From Lachnospiraceae bacterium (GTDB lineage: Bacteria; Bacillota; Clostridia; Lachnospirales; Lachnospiraceae), in NCBI GenBank assembly GCA_015056885.1, contig SVFL01000011.1, positions 1 through 64,000 of the forward strand: a stretch of DNA of 64,000 nucleotides, in the 5' to 3' direction. The position numbers were made by a program, and so were the translations under genes. Within the stretch, counting starts at the first letter, position 1. Every line of letters begins with the position of its first letter. Shown in pieces: positions 1 to 8,169 of this stretch. Under the pieces are notes generated by a model that made no database searches, was not told the origin of the DNA, and saw nothing but the letters and a program-made list of their open reading frames with translations.

Positions 1-1981
1 CATCATTCTCCAGGAAGGGAATCAATGCTGTAGCTACAGAGAATACCATCTTAGGAGATACGTCCATGTAATCAAATGCAGTCTTGGGATATGCCTGGGT
101 CTCCTCACGATAACGACCGGAAACCATGTTGTTGATGAAGTAGCCGTTCTCATCAAGAGCCTCGTTCGCCTGAGCTACATGATAGTTATCCTCTTCATCC
201 GCAGTCATGTACAATACTTCCTCTGTTACACGAGGATTCGCTGCATCTGTCTTGTCAATCTTACGATAAGGTGCCTCAACAAATCCGTACTCATTAATTC
301 TTGCATAGCTTGCAAGAGAGTTAATCAGACCGATGTTAGGACCTTCGGGAGTCTCGATAGGACACATTCTTCCGTAGTGGGAATAGTGTACGTCTCGAAC
401 CTCGAATCCGGCACGATCTCTGGAGAGACCACCGGGACCCAGTGCGGACAAACGTCTCTTATGAGTAAGCTCACCAAGAGGGTTGTTCTGATCCATGAAC
501 TGGGACAGCTGGGAGGAACCAAAGAACTCCTTCACAGCAGCCGTTACAGGCTTAATATTAATCAGACTCTGGGGAGAAATATCCTCAGCGTCATGAGTAG
601 TCATACGCTCACGTACCACTCTCTCCATTCTGGAAAGACCAATACGATACTGGTTCTGCAAAAGCTCACCAACCGCACGAATACGTCTGTTACCCAGATG
701 ATCGATATCGTCATCATTACCCAGACCATACTCGAGATGCATATTGTAGTTGATGGAAGCAATAATATCTTCCTTAGTAATGTGCTTAGGAACAAGCTCA
801 TGTACATTTTTCTTGATTGCATCACCAAGCTTCTCAGGATCCTCAGCATACTCCTCCAGAATCTGTGCAAGAACAGGATAGTACACGTTCTCCTTAATAC
901 CAAACTCCTCAGGATTGCAATCAATAAAGTTAGTAATATCAACCATCATATTGGAAAGAACTTTCACATTTCTCTCCTCAGTCTGGATATATACAAAGGG
1001 AACTGCTGCATTCTGAATGGTATCTGCAAGTTCTGCAGTCACCTGATCACCGGCACTTGCCAATACTTCACCGGTAGTAGGATCTACTACATCCGCTGCC
1101 AGAATCTGATGTCTGATTCTGTTTCTGAGTGCCAGTTTCTTGTTAAATTTATATCTGCCGACCTTAGCCAAGTCATATCTTCTGGGGTCGAAGAACATAG
1201 CATTGATAAGGCTCTCCGCACTCTCAACACTTAAAGGCTCACCGGGACGAATCTTTTTGTATAACTCTAACAGACCCTCCTGATAATTCTCAGCAGTGTC
1301 CTTGCCAAAACTTGCTTCAATTTTAGGCTCATCACCAAACACCTCACGAATCTCTTCGTTGGTGCCGATGCCCAGTGCACGAATCAGTACAGTGATGGGA
1401 ACCTTACGGGTTCTGTCCACACGTACATAAAAAACGTCATTGGAATCTGTCTCGTACTCCAACCATGCTCCACGGTTAGGAATTACGGTACTGGAGAACA
1501 GTCTCTTACCAATCTTGTCATGACCGATGCCGTAGTAGATACCCGGAGAACGAACCAACTGGCTAACGATAACACGCTCCGCACCATTAATTACAAATGT
1601 ACCGGTCTCAGTCATCAGAGGCAAATCACCCATGAAGATTTCATGCTCACTAATTTCCTCTTTCTCCTTGTTGTAAAGACGAACCTTTACTTTCAAGGGA
1701 GCCGCATATGTCGCATCTCTCTCTTTGCATTCCTCAATAGAATACTTCACATCGTCCCGACACAATTCAAAGTCCACAAACTCAAGACTAAGGGAGCCAC
1801 TGTAATCAGCAATAGGAGAAATATCTCCGAAGACTTCCTTCAAGCCTTCATCCAAAAACCACTGATAGGAGTCCTTCTGGACTTCAATCAGATTGGGCAT
1901 CTCCAGAACCTCTTTCTGTCTTGAATAACTCATACGTGCAACCTTGTTACCGGCCATAGGACGTATTCTGTTCTTTTCCAT
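1..1981 (-). CDS. rpoB: RNA polymerase beta subunit, N-terminal half (cut by window start)
   Basis: Catalytic beta subunit of RNA polymerase. The first 660 codons are present; the rest lies beyond position 1. The protein begins [20 protein letters not shown] and reads without interruption. The rifampicin-binding region (about 320-525) shows [29 protein letters not shown] and the [13 protein letters not shown] segment, so the Asp, His and Ser positions usually altered in rifampicin resistance are wild type. The ATG at 1979-1981 is preceded by a GGGGTG ribosome site. The gene has its own promoter (2114-2142) and is separated from rplL by two terminators and a long spacer, so it is probably transcribed partly independently of rplJL. 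Confidence 0.97.
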   Translation of the reverse strand, partial: MEKNRIRPMAGNKVARMSYSRQKEVLEMPNLIEVQKDSYQWFLDEGLKEVFGDISPIADYSGSLSLEFVDFELCRDDVKYSIEECKERDATYAAPLKVKVRLYNKEKEEISEHEIFMGDLPLMTETGTFVINGAERVIVSQLVRSPGIYYGIGHDKIGKRLFSSTVIPNRGAWLEYETDSNDVFYVRVDRTRKVPITVLIRALGIGTNEEIREVFGDEPKIEASFGKDTAENYQEGLLELYKKIRPGEPLSVESAESLINAMFFDPRRYDLAKVGRYKFNKKLALRNRIRHQILAADVVDPTTGEVLASAGDQVTAELADTIQNAAVPFVYIQTEERNVKVLSNMMVDITNFIDCNPEEFGIKENVYYPVLAQILEEYAEDPEKLGDAIKKNVHELVPKHITKEDIIASINYNMHLEYGLGNDDDIDHLGNRRIRAVGELLQNQYRIGLSRMERVVRERMTTHDAEDISPQSLINIKPVTAAVKEFFGSSQLSQFMDQNNPLGELTHKRRLSALGPGGLSRDRAGFEVRDVHYSHYGRMCPIETPEGPNIGLINSLASYARINEYGFVEAPYRKIDKTDAANPRVTEEVLYMTADEEDNYHVAQANEALDENGYFINNMVSGRYREETQAYPKTAFDYMDVSPKMVFSVATALIPFLEND

Positions 1982-2056
1982 TGACACTTCACCCCGTTCT
2001 TCTATATTTCTTGGCTTAATCAGATGCTAATTTGCTCATGATTAATGCTACAAAAC

Positions 2057-2088
2057 AGGCTTTTTTACATTTGGACGCAAAAAGGCCT
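2057..2088 (-). promoter_or_regulatory. Hairpin in the rpoB 5' leader
   Basis: About 20 nt into the predicted rpoB transcript, AGGCCTTTTT and AAAAAAGCCT face each other across a 12-nt loop. The stem is short and A/T-rich. It is not followed by a U-tract, so it is not an intrinsic terminator. It could stabilise the transcript or regulate rpoB; no function is established. Confidence 0.4.
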
Positions 2089-2113
2089 ATTTCCACACAA
2101 TAGTGCACCGTCT

Positions 2114-2142
2114 ATATTATCACAAAAAAGTCAAGCCGTCAA
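2114..2142 (-). promoter_or_regulatory. Sigma-A promoter of rpoB
   Basis: On the minus strand TTGACG is followed after exactly 17 nt by TAATAT, with a TG dinucleotide one base upstream of the -10 (extended -10). The start would lie near 2107, giving a leader of about 126 nt to the rpoB ATG. Confidence 0.8.
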
Positions 2143-2253
2143 GAAATTTTTTCCTGTTTTGCGCGTAAATTTGAGCCATGCGCATCTGAGCCGAATTGTC
2201 TGGCGGGAGCTTGCTCACAGGCAGACACATTCGAGCGAAGATGCATACGGCGA

Positions 2254-2298
2254 ATGCCGCGACAGTTCGCAAGCTTGCGCTTGCGAACCTGTCGGCAT
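2254..2298. repeat. Strong GC-rich inverted repeat upstream of rpoB promoter
   Basis: The arms ATGCC..GACAG-TTCGCAAG and CTTGCGAA-C-CTGTC-GGCAT can pair into a stem of about 18 bp with two small bulges around a 6-nt loop. It lies in a GC-rich patch (about 2180-2360, also holding GGCGCCATGGCG) that stands out from the AT-rich surroundings. It has no U-tract, so it is not a typical terminator. It could be a remnant of a small mobile or repeat element. Confidence 0.55.
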
Positions 2299-2398
2299 GG
2301 CGTAGCTTGCCGGGGCGCCATGGCGACACAGCTTTATCTGGCGACATGCGCTCATGTTGATGATAATTTTGCAAGACATTGAAGAAATAGAGTAGTTT

Positions 2399-2434
2399 TG
2401 GGCACTGTGTTTCGATTTTTATGTATATGCCCCG
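2399..2434 (+). repeat. Degenerate member of the 35-bp palindrome-ended repeat
   Basis: The ends GGGCA and TGCCC pair with each other and the interior carries ATTTTT at the position seen in the three better copies that follow. Its end bases differ from the CGGGTCT/AGACCCG of the other copies but remain complementary, which looks like compensatory change. Confidence 0.35.
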
Positions 2435-2436
2435 TA

Positions 2437-2471
2437 TGGGTCTATGCAGAAAAAATGGTTGCTGAGACCCG
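2437..2471 (-). repeat. 35-bp palindrome-ended repeat, copy 1 (inverted)
   Basis: Read on the minus strand this is CGGGTCTCA, 17 nt with a T-run, then ATAGACCCA. It matches copies 2 and 3 in length, ends and position of the T-run. A further half copy (ATTTTTTCTGTATAG) sits at 2473-2487, directly before copy 2. Confidence 0.6.
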
Positions 2472-2487
2472 GATTTTTTCTGTATAG

Positions 2488-2522
2488 CGGGTCTCAGGTG
2501 AGGATTTTTGTGCATAGACCCG
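2488..2522 (+). repeat. 35-bp palindrome-ended repeat, copy 2
   Basis: CGGGTCTCA, 17 nt containing ATTTTT, then ATAGACCCG. CGGGTCT and AGACCCG form a 7-bp inverted repeat closing a 21-nt loop. Confidence 0.65.
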
Positions 2523-2568
2523 CGAAGGGCATTTTTTCACAATATTTCTACGGACTTTTATGAGTTTT

Positions 2569-2603
2569 CGGGTCTCACAAACTAATTTTTACATATAGAC
2601 CCG
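2569..2603 (+). repeat. 35-bp palindrome-ended repeat, copy 3
   Basis: Same architecture and exact length as copy 2: CGGGTCTCA, 17 nt with ATTTTT at the same offset, ATAGACCCG. The interior sequence otherwise differs. The following stretch 2604-2724 shows nothing I can identify. Confidence 0.65.
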
Positions 2604-2724
2604 AGCTTAAGAAAACCGATTCCTATGAACGTAACAACTACCGGTTTATCTCTCAGTTTCACCTCGAAATCCAGCCGTTTTTGCGTCTGCCAGGCTTCGC
2701 ACTTTTGTTTTTGTCGGTATCACA

Positions 2725-2766
2725 CCAAAAAAGAGAATGCCTGTTTCGCAGACACTCTCTTTTTTG
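2725..2766 (-). terminator. Second, probably bidirectional terminator downstream of rplL
   Basis: AAAAAAGAGA and TCTCTTTTTT bracket an inner CTG/CAG stem with a CGAAA loop. There are A- and T-tracts on both sides, so it can end transcripts from either direction. Confidence 0.75.
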
Positions 2767-2809
2767 AGGATTCATACAATCGAACTGCGTTCAATTGTCA
2801 TCGCTTGCC

Positions 2810-2833
2810 AAAAAACCCCCGCAAATGCGGGGG
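2810..2833 (-). terminator. Intrinsic terminator of rplJ-rplL
   Basis: On the minus strand CCCCCGC-ATTT-GCGGGGG is followed directly by six T residues. This is a textbook terminator 32 nt after the rplL stop codon. Confidence 0.92.
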
Positions 2834-2864
2834 CCAACTGTTCAATGTAAATATTGAGATTGAA

Positions 2865-3236
2865 TTACTTAAGGGTAACCTTAGCGCCAACTTCCTCAAG
2901 CTTCTTCTTAATCTCCTCAGCCTCTTCCTTAGAAGCAGCCTCTTTGATAACCTTGGGAGCGCCATCTACAGCGTCCTTAGCTTCCTTCAGACCAAGACCG
3001 GTGATCTCACGAACAACCTTGATAACCTTAACCTTCTCAGCGCCAGCCTCAGTAAGCTCAACGTCGAACTCAGTCTTCTCCTCAGCTGCCTCAGCAGGGC
3101 CTGCTGCTGCAACTACAACGCCTGCTGCTGCAGATACGCCGAACTCTTCCTCACATGCCTTTACAAGGTCATTCAACTCTAATACGGTCAACTCTTTGAT
3201 AGCGTCGATCAATTCCTGTGCTGTTAACTTAGCCAT
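2865..3236 (-). CDS. rplL: 50S ribosomal protein L7/L12
   Basis: Acidic stalk protein of the large subunit that recruits translational GTPases. It has 123 residues from [16 protein letters not shown], with the Ala-rich hinge (about residues 35-52) and the conserved C-terminal domain with [16 protein letters not shown]. The frame is open five codons further upstream, but the ATG at 3234-3236 is preceded by GGAGG at the right distance and gives the family's usual N-terminus. It follows rplJ by 77 nt and ends in the terminator at 2810-2833. Confidence 0.97.
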   Translation of the reverse strand: MAKLTAQELIDAIKELTVLELNDLVKACEEEFGVSAAAGVVVAAAGPAEAAEEKTEFDVELTEAGAEKVKVIKVVREITGLGLKEAKDAVDGAPKVIKEAASKEEAEEIKKKLEEVGAKVTLK

Positions 3237-3313
3237 TTCAATTTCCTCCATTTTTCAATTTAAAATAATTAGTTTGTTTCGTTTGTTATCGGGTCACAAC
3301 CCAATGCTCAATA

Positions 3314-3874
3314 TTATTCTGCAGAAGTTTCCTCAGCTGCAGGTGCCTCCTCAGCGGGAGCCTCAGCTACAGGTGCTGCACACTCGGATGCGCCACCCTT
3401 TTCTGCCAACTGGTTCATAACACGAGCGAAGTTGGTGATAGGACTCTGCAAGCTGCCAAGCAACTTGGAGATAAGTACCTCTCTGGAAGGGATGCTTGCG
3501 ATTGCTGCCATTCCCTTAGCATCGTATACGGTACCTTCAACTACACCACCCTTAATCTCAAGCTTGTCTGCCTTCTTAGCGAACTCAGCCAGTACTCTAG
3601 CGGGAGCTGTTGCATCCTCAGTAGAGATAGCTACTGCACTGGGTCCCTCCAAATAGGGAGCCAAACCTTCGAACTCAGTACCCTGGAAAGCACGAGTCAT
3701 GTAGGTGTTCTTGTACACCTTGTAGACAACTCCTGCCTCACGCAGACTCTTACGAAGCTGTGTGTCCTGCTCAACAGTAAGTCCGCGGTAATCTACCAGA
3801 ACTACAGACTGAGCATCTTTAATCTTAGCAGAAATCTCTTCTACGATGGGCTGCTTTAATTCAACCTTTGCCAT
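3314..3874 (-). CDS. rplJ: 50S ribosomal protein L10
   Basis: Stalk-base protein that anchors L7/L12 dimers on 23S rRNA. It has 186 residues starting MAKVELKQPIVEEISAK, with the typical SVVLVDYRGLTVEQ segment near residues 25-38 and an Ala/Glu-rich C-terminal tail (about 165-186). AAGGAGG precedes the ATG. It is the first gene of the rplJL operon and lies behind a promoter and L10-type leader, so the L10/L7-L12 complex probably feeds back on its own mRNA, as known for this family. Confidence 0.97.
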   Translation of the reverse strand: MAKVELKQPIVEEISAKIKDAQSVVLVDYRGLTVEQDTQLRKSLREAGVVYKVYKNTYMTRAFQGTEFEGLAPYLEGPSAVAISTEDATAPARVLAEFAKKADKLEIKGGVVEGTVYDAKGMAAIASIPSREVLISKLLGSLQSPITNFARVMNQLAEKGGASECAAPVAEAPAEEAPAAEETSAE

Positions 3875-3963
3875 TTTTTTACCTCCTTATAGATTTAGTG
3901 CCGAAGGAGTTTACGTCTTAGGCATCATCTCGGCGAAAGCAACAAGCTTCACCTTTGTGATAT

Positions 3964-4095
3964 AAAAAACGTCCTCCAAGACAGGAAGACGTAGTTAATT
4001 ACATAATAAACTCGCTCCTCGGTAGGCGCTATACTTACGTCCGCAACAAAATATTTTGGACACCTACTGTCTTCGGCTGGTTTTATAACCTCAAA
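3964..4095 (-). promoter_or_regulatory. L10 leader (ribosomal protein autoregulation) with attenuator hairpin
   Basis: The 5' untranslated region of rplJ contains the paired segments GCCGAAGACAGTAGGTG and GCCTACCGAGG, typical of the Firmicute L10 leader RNA. Further down, ACGTCTTCC-TGTCTT-GGAGGACGT followed by TTTTTT (3964-3992) forms an intrinsic terminator. Transcription attenuation in response to free L10(L12)4 is the known mode for this element; its working here is inferred. Confidence 0.8.
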
Positions 4096-4096
4096 T

Positions 4097-4125
4097 ACTT
4101 TACCACAGTTTTTGCACTGCGTCAA
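4097..4125 (-). promoter_or_regulatory. Sigma-A promoter of rplJ-rplL
   Basis: TTGACG, 17 nt, TAAAGT on the minus strand, directly upstream of the L10 leader and downstream of the rplA terminator. Confidence 0.75.
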
Positions 4126-4155
4126 TACTATTTTTGCATTTTAGATAAACTTTTT

Positions 4156-4190
4156 AAAAGAGCCCCAATCTTTCGATTGCGGCTCTTTTT
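4156..4190 (-). terminator. Terminator after rplK-rplA
   Basis: AGAGCC-G-CAATC, loop GAAA, GATTG-GG-GGCTCTTTT forms a long stem with flanking A and T runs, starting 13 nt after the rplA stop. It separates rplKA from the rplJL promoter. Confidence 0.88.
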
Positions 4191-4203
4191 ATACACGTGT
4201 GAT

Positions 4204-4893
4204 TTAGAACTTTGCTACGCTCACCTTTACGCCAGGACCCATGGTGCTGGTCAGGGTGATGCTCTTAAGATACTGACCCTTCAGTGCGCTGGGCTTAGCC
4301 TTAACGATAGCATCCATAAGTGCATTGAAGTTCTCCTGAAGAGCTTCCTCAGTGAAAGAAGCCTTACCAACGGGAACATGCACAATATTGGTCTTGTCCA
4401 GTCTGTACTCGATCTTACCAGCCTTGATATCAGCAACAGCCTTGGTAACATCCATAGTTACAGTACCAGCCTTGGGGTTGGGCATCAGACCCTTAGGTCC
4501 CAAAACCTTACCAAGACGACCAACTACACCCATCATGTCAGGGGTAGCTACTACTACGTCAAAATCAAGCCAACCATCGTTCTGAATCTTAGGAATCAGC
4601 TCCTCGCCACCAACATAATCAGCGCCAGCAGCCTCAGCCTCGGTCAACTTATCGCCCTTTGCGAAAACCAAAACCTTAACAGTCTTACCGGTACCGTTGG
4701 GCAGTACAACTGCACCACGGATCTGCTGCTCAGCGTGACGTCCGTCACAACCGGTTCTGATGTGTACTTCAACAGTCTCATCAAACTTAGCAACAGCGGT
4801 CTTCTTTACCAATGCAATAGCCTCAGCGGGCTCATACAGAGTTGCGCGGTCTACAAGCTTTGCAGCCTCGCTATATTTCTTACCATGTTTCAT
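4204..4893 (-). CDS. rplA: 50S ribosomal protein L1
   Basis: Large-subunit protein of the mobile L1 arm that binds 23S rRNA near the E site. It has 229 residues, the standard length, starting [16 protein letters not shown], with the conserved [15 protein letters not shown] segment around residues 130-145. CTAGGAGG precedes the ATG. It follows rplK by about 60 nt. L1 is the usual autoregulator of this operon, and a candidate target lies upstream of rplK (5397-5468). Confidence 0.97.
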   Translation of the reverse strand: MKHGKKYSEAAKLVDRATLYEPAEAIALVKKTAVAKFDETVEVHIRTGCDGRHAEQQIRGAVVLPNGTGKTVKVLVFAKGDKLTEAEAAGADYVGGEELIPKIQNDGWLDFDVVVATPDMMGVVGRLGKVLGPKGLMPNPKAGTVTMDVTKAVADIKAGKIEYRLDKTNIVHVPVGKASFTEEALQENFNALMDAIVKAKPSALKGQYLKSITLTSTMGPGVKVSVAKF

Positions 4894-4953
4894 TTACTTT
4901 ACCTCCTAGGTTCTAGCGGCAATTTCACGAATTGCCTCCCAATCAATTGTTAA

Positions 4954-5379
4954 TTAGTCTTCAACAACAATACCCATGCTGCGTGCAGTACCAGCGATCA
5001 TGCTCATAGCTGCCTCAAGGCTTGCTGCATTCAAATCAGGCATCTTCATCTCAGCGATTTCCTGAACCTTTGCCTTAGAAATGGTAGCAACCTTGGTCTT
5101 GTTAGGAACGCCTGAACCGGACTTGATGTTGCAGGCCTTCTTCAACAATACTGCTGCAGGGGGAGTCTTAGTAATGAAACTAAAGCTTCTGTCTGCATAT
5201 ACAGTGATAACTACAGGGATGATAACGTCACCCTTATCTGCGGTTCTTGCGTTGAACTGCTTAGTGAATTCAACGATGTTAACGCCATGCTGACCCAATG
5301 CAGGACCAACAGGGGGAGCCGGTGTAGCTTTGCCGGCAGGAATCTGTAATTTGATATATCCTTCTACTTTCTTTGCCAT
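4954..5379 (-). CDS. rplK: 50S ribosomal protein L11
   Basis: Protein of the GTPase-associated centre. It has 141 residues starting [20 protein letters not shown], followed by the Pro-rich switch [16 protein letters not shown], and ends in the rRNA-binding domain with [14 protein letters not shown] precedes the ATG. It is transcribed with rplA, and probably also by read-through from nusG. Confidence 0.97.
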   Translation of the reverse strand: MAKKVEGYIKLQIPAGKATPAPPVGPALGQHGVNIVEFTKQFNARTADKGDVIIPVVITVYADRSFSFITKTPPAAVLLKKACNIKSGSGVPNKTKVATISKAKVQEIAEMKMPDLNAASLEAAMSMIAGTARSMGIVVED

Positions 5380-5396
5380 TGTGGCACCTCCTATAA

Positions 5397-5468
5397 TGTG
5401 GTAAACTGGCGCAGGGATTTATCCCCGCTCCCACTGGAATGTCTGCAGCAAGCTGCCAAACACATTCC
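5397..5468 (-). promoter_or_regulatory. Candidate L1-binding leader of rplK-rplA
   Basis: Upstream of rplK the mRNA can form GGAATGT..GGCAGC-TT-GCTGC..ACATTCC. This is followed by a GTGGGAGC..GTTTACCAC pairing with an inner GCGGGGA/TCCCTGC stem. GUGGGAG opposite UUUACCAC resembles L1 targets in Firmicute L11 operons. The match is by eye only. Confidence 0.45.
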
Positions 5469-5544
5469 TCTTGTTACTGTTATATTTACCGGCGAACCGG
5501 AAAATATCAAAATTGATAAATTGCAGAAAACTTTATCTTAAAGA

Positions 5545-6063
5545 TTAAAGTTTTCTCACCTCTGCGAAGCTAATCTCCACAGGAGTCTCTCTTCCGAACA
5601 GCTCTACATTGATTGTTGCGGTCTGCTTGTTGAAGTCAAGCTTCTGAACCACGCCAACAGTATCCTTCCAGACACCGGCAACCACTGCAATGCTGTCACC
5701 CTCAACGAAGTCGATGGACACGGTATCTGTTTTGATACCCAAAGGTTTCATCTCAGCTTCTGTAAGGGGAACCGGTTTGCTTCCCGGTCCTACAAATCCG
5801 GTAACACCACGGGTGTTGCGAACAACATACCAAGTGTCATCGTTCATCTCCATATTAAGAAGAACATATCCGGGGAACAGCTTCTTGGAAACAGTCTTCT
5901 TTACACCGTTCTTAAGCTCTACAACATCCTCCATGGGAACTCTTACTTCCAGAATCTGCTCTGCAAACTGAGGATTGTTCTCGATCGTCTTCTCAATATT
6001 GGCTTTGACCTTATTTTCATATCCGGAATAGGTATGAACTACATACCACATTGCCTCTGCCAT
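5545..6063 (-). CDS. nusG: Transcription termination/antitermination factor NusG
   Basis: Elongation factor that binds RNA polymerase and modulates pausing and termination. It has 172 residues: the N-terminal NGN domain (about 1-110, WYVVHTYSGYENKVKANIE, KKLFPGYVLL, TRGVTGFVG) and a C-terminal KOW domain (about 118-172, GDSIAVVAGVWKDTVGVVQ). GAGGGTGA precedes the ATG. It sits 16 nt behind secE in the usual order. Confidence 0.97.
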   Translation of the reverse strand: MAEAMWYVVHTYSGYENKVKANIEKTIENNPQFAEQILEVRVPMEDVVELKNGVKKTVSKKLFPGYVLLNMEMNDDTWYVVRNTRGVTGFVGPGSKPVPLTEAEMKPLGIKTDTVSIDFVEGDSIAVVAGVWKDTVGVVQKLDFNKQTATINVELFGRETPVEISFAEVRKL

Positions 6064-6079
6064 ACAATCACCCTCGCTA

Positions 6080-6283
6080 TTATAAAGATGTCAGGAAATT
6101 CACGCCATACTGGAAAACATAATCCAGCACCGCAATCAGAACTCCTACTACAACGGAAATTACAACCACTGCTACGGATTGCTTTAAGGTTGACTGTCTG
6201 TCGGGCCATGTGATTTTCTTGAATTCAGACTTTACGCCCTTGAAGAAACTGGGTTTAGCCTGCTTTTCTGCGGAATCTCCCAT
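6080..6283 (-). CDS. secE: Preprotein translocase subunit SecE
   Basis: Essential membrane component of the SecYEG channel. It is a 67-residue single-helix form as in other Gram-positives: a basic cytosolic stretch containing FKGVKSEFKKITWPDR, then one hydrophobic segment (about 34-55, VAVVVISVVVGVLIAVLDYV). GGAGG precedes the ATG. It lies between rpmG and nusG. Confidence 0.95.
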   Translation of the reverse strand: MGDSAEKQAKPSFFKGVKSEFKKITWPDRQSTLKQSVAVVVISVVVGVLIAVLDYVFQYGVNFLTSL

Positions 6284-6297
6284 AATCGACCTCCATC

Positions 6298-6447
6298 TTA
6301 TTTGGTTTCTTTGTGCATAGTGTGAGCCTTGCAGAATCTACAATACTTCTTGGTTTCCATTCTATCAGGATGGTTCTTCTTTTCCTTAGTTGTATTGTAG
6401 TTGCGCTGCTTGCACTCGGTACATGCCAATGTAATCTTTGTACGCAT
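6298..6447 (-). CDS. rpmG: 50S ribosomal protein L33 (zinc-binding form)
   Basis: Small 49-residue large-subunit protein, [20 protein letters not shown]... to ...HTMHKETK. Two Cys pairs (CTEC and CRFC) form a zinc ribbon, so this is the zinc-dependent C+ paralogue. GGAGGTAGAGAAA precedes the ATG. It is the first gene of the rpmG-secE-nusG transcript. Confidence 0.95.
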   Translation of the reverse strand: MRTKITLACTECKQRNYNTTKEKKNHPDRMETKKYCRFCKAHTMHKETK

Positions 6448-6509
6448 TTTCTCTACCTCCACGTGTTTTTAAGCATAAAAAAAAGACCTAAATCTTATCT
6501 CGCTTGAAT

Positions 6510-6538
6510 ACTATATCACAGCCAGCCCTCTTCGTCAA
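6510..6538 (-). promoter_or_regulatory. Sigma-A promoter of rpmG-secE-nusG
   Basis: TTGACG, 17 nt, TATAGT on the minus strand with an extended TG -10 motif, about 63 nt upstream of the rpmG ATG. Confidence 0.8.
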
Positions 6539-6590
6539 CTGATTTTTTGCTATTTTGAGGAGATTTTTCATGATTTTACGCAAAAAAATC

Positions 6591-6619
6591 TTGTTTCTTC
6601 TTATTATATGTGCTACACT
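6591..6619 (+). promoter_or_regulatory. Possible sigma-A promoter of the FliD-like gene
   Basis: TTGTTT, 17 nt, TACACT on the plus strand with a TG one base before the -10. The boxes are imperfect. It would give a leader of about 150 nt. No sigma-28 motif is visible upstream of this gene. Confidence 0.45.
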
Positions 6620-6774
6620 ATAGTTACAAAAGTGGAATACTGCCGGCTTCTCTCAGCTACAGGTACATTTTATATGCATTCCGCTATTTATGCAACTATA
6701 TTTATCTGCGAAAACGGATTTTTGCAGAAATACCTATACCCAGGCCCAAGTCATGGAAGAAAGGAGGCGTGGCA

Positions 6775-8070
6775 ATGAGTAATGTTCTGAATACTGTCTA
6801 CAATAACTATCTAACCACATATACGCCCAAAGCTCTGACGCGCTACGATGCGCACAAAAAGTCCGAGCTTCGCAATGTTTATAATTCCATTGTCAAACAA
6901 AATAAAGACGCCCCCTGGTACCTTCCTACCACCAACAAAGAAACACAATACTATGCGGTGGATTTAAAAGAGAACGCTCGCGAGCTCTATAACACAATTG
7001 CCGGGTTGGGTGGTCTGGAACAGGAAGGCTTATTAAATAAAAAAACAGCCTACTCTTCCGATGAAAATATTGCAACTGCAACATTTATAGGTGATAAGAC
7101 TCCGGAAGGCACATCTCCTGAGTTTACTCTGGAGGTAAAGGCTCTCGCAACACCTCAGGAAAACACAGGCGCGTTCCTGCCCGACGAAAAGGTAACACTT
7201 CCTGCCGGTACTTATTCATTTGATGTCTCCATCAACGATATGAATTATGAGTTCCAGTTTTCCATTGGTGAGGGCGAGACCAACAAGGATGTTCAATCCC
7301 GTTTGGTGCGCCTGATTGACAACTCCAATATCGGCATCAAAGCCACCTTAATCGAAGAAGATGCGTTAAGCGCTTTGCAATTAACCTCTGAGGCAACCGG
7401 ACAACCACAAGAAGATTCCATTATCTTCTATATTTCTGATGAACATACCAGCAAAGCCTCCGGCACTGTGAACTACTTTGGCCTCAATTCTGTAACCCGG
7501 GAACCTGCCAATGCCGAATTCCTGTTAAACGGCGAAGAACGTTCCACGCCTTACAACCGCTTTACAGTGGGCAATCTCTTCGATGTAAGCCTTACCGGCA
7601 TCAGCGAAGAAGGGGAATCCATCACTTTGGGACTGAAAGCAGACGCTGAATCATTGGCAGACAATGTTTCACGATTATTAGGCGGTTACAATAGTTTTAT
7701 GCAGGCCGCTTCCTCGTATTTGGAATCCCAATCCCGAAGCAGTAATCTTGTCAGAGAACTACGGGGAATTGCATCACATTACAGCGAATCCATGGAATCT
7801 ACCGGTTTAACTTTAACCGAAAACGGAACGCTACAGATTAATGAATCCTTATTAAAAGAGGCTGCGGAACAATCCGAAGATATCGCCGACACCTTCTCTT
7901 ATCTGAAGGAATTCTCCGACTCCCTTTTAAAAAAGAGTCGTCAGGTTTCCTTGAATCCGATGGATTATGTCAACCGGACGATTGTAGCCTACAAGAAACC
8001 AGGCATCAACTATGTAAGCCCCTATCATACAAGCGCTTACAGTGGCATGATGTTTAACAGCTACTGCTAA
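6775..8070 (+). CDS. FliD-like flagellar cap/hook-associated protein, divergent paralogue
   Basis: A 431-residue protein; the ATG is chosen because GGAGG stands 7 nt upstream (the frame stays open further upstream without a ribosome site). Residues about 245-330 resemble FliD: AEFLLNGEERSTPYNRFTVGN, an ITLGLKADAESLADNVSRLL segment and a YNSFMQAASSYLESQ helix. The N-terminal part (MSNVLNTVYNNYLTTYTPKA) does not match the FliD start seen at 26440-26459, and the C-terminus ends in a Tyr/Ser-rich stretch. It is the only clear plus-strand gene in the window, bounded by its own promoter and terminator. It may be an alternative cap or an export-associated protein; the exact role is unknown. Confidence 0.75.
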   Translation: MSNVLNTVYNNYLTTYTPKALTRYDAHKKSELRNVYNSIVKQNKDAPWYLPTTNKETQYYAVDLKENARELYNTIAGLGGLEQEGLLNKKTAYSSDENIATATFIGDKTPEGTSPEFTLEVKALATPQENTGAFLPDEKVTLPAGTYSFDVSINDMNYEFQFSIGEGETNKDVQSRLVRLIDNSNIGIKATLIEEDALSALQLTSEATGQPQEDSIIFYISDEHTSKASGTVNYFGLNSVTREPANAEFLLNGEERSTPYNRFTVGNLFDVSLTGISEEGESITLGLKADAESLADNVSRLLGGYNSFMQAASSYLESQSRSSNLVRELRGIASHYSESMESTGLTLTENGTLQINESLLKEAAEQSEDIADTFSYLKEFSDSLLKKSRQVSLNPMDYVNRTIVAYKKPGINYVSPYHTSAYSGMMFNSYC

Positions 8071-8072
8071 AA

Positions 8073-8106
8073 ACTCCTTACCATTTTCTTGGTAAGGAGT
8101 TTTTTA
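8073..8106. terminator. Bidirectional terminator between the FliD-like gene and glf
   Basis: ACTCCTTACC, 8-nt loop, GGTAAGGAGTTTTTT just after the plus-strand stop. The A-run on the other side lets it also serve glf on the minus strand. Confidence 0.88.
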
Positions 8107-8130
8107 AAGGGTTGCCTAACAGCAACCCTT
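8107..8130. terminator. Second hairpin downstream of glf
   Basis: AAGGGTTGC-CTAACA-GCAACCCTT forms a perfect 9-bp stem. Only a short T-run follows on either strand, so it probably assists the neighbouring terminator. Confidence 0.6.
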
Positions 8131-8169
8131 TTACGTATCATTCTTTATTTTGTTCCTGTCTGATATGCA

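Noticed and set aside
2120..2515. Minus-strand open frame of 131 codons in the rplL-rpoB spacer
   Set aside because: It runs through the rpoB promoter, the GC-rich hairpin and the 35-bp repeats, has no ribosome site, and its product has Arg/His/Cys-rich composition unlike the neighbours.
2399..2603. CRISPR array
   Set aside because: The 35-bp units differ in their interiors, one is inverted, spacing is irregular, and no cas genes lie nearby.
5479..5545. Terminator between nusG and rplK
   Set aside because: AAAACTTTA/TAAAGTTTT and CCGG-TTCG-CCGG hairpins exist, but neither is GC-rich with a following U-tract, so termination is not supported.
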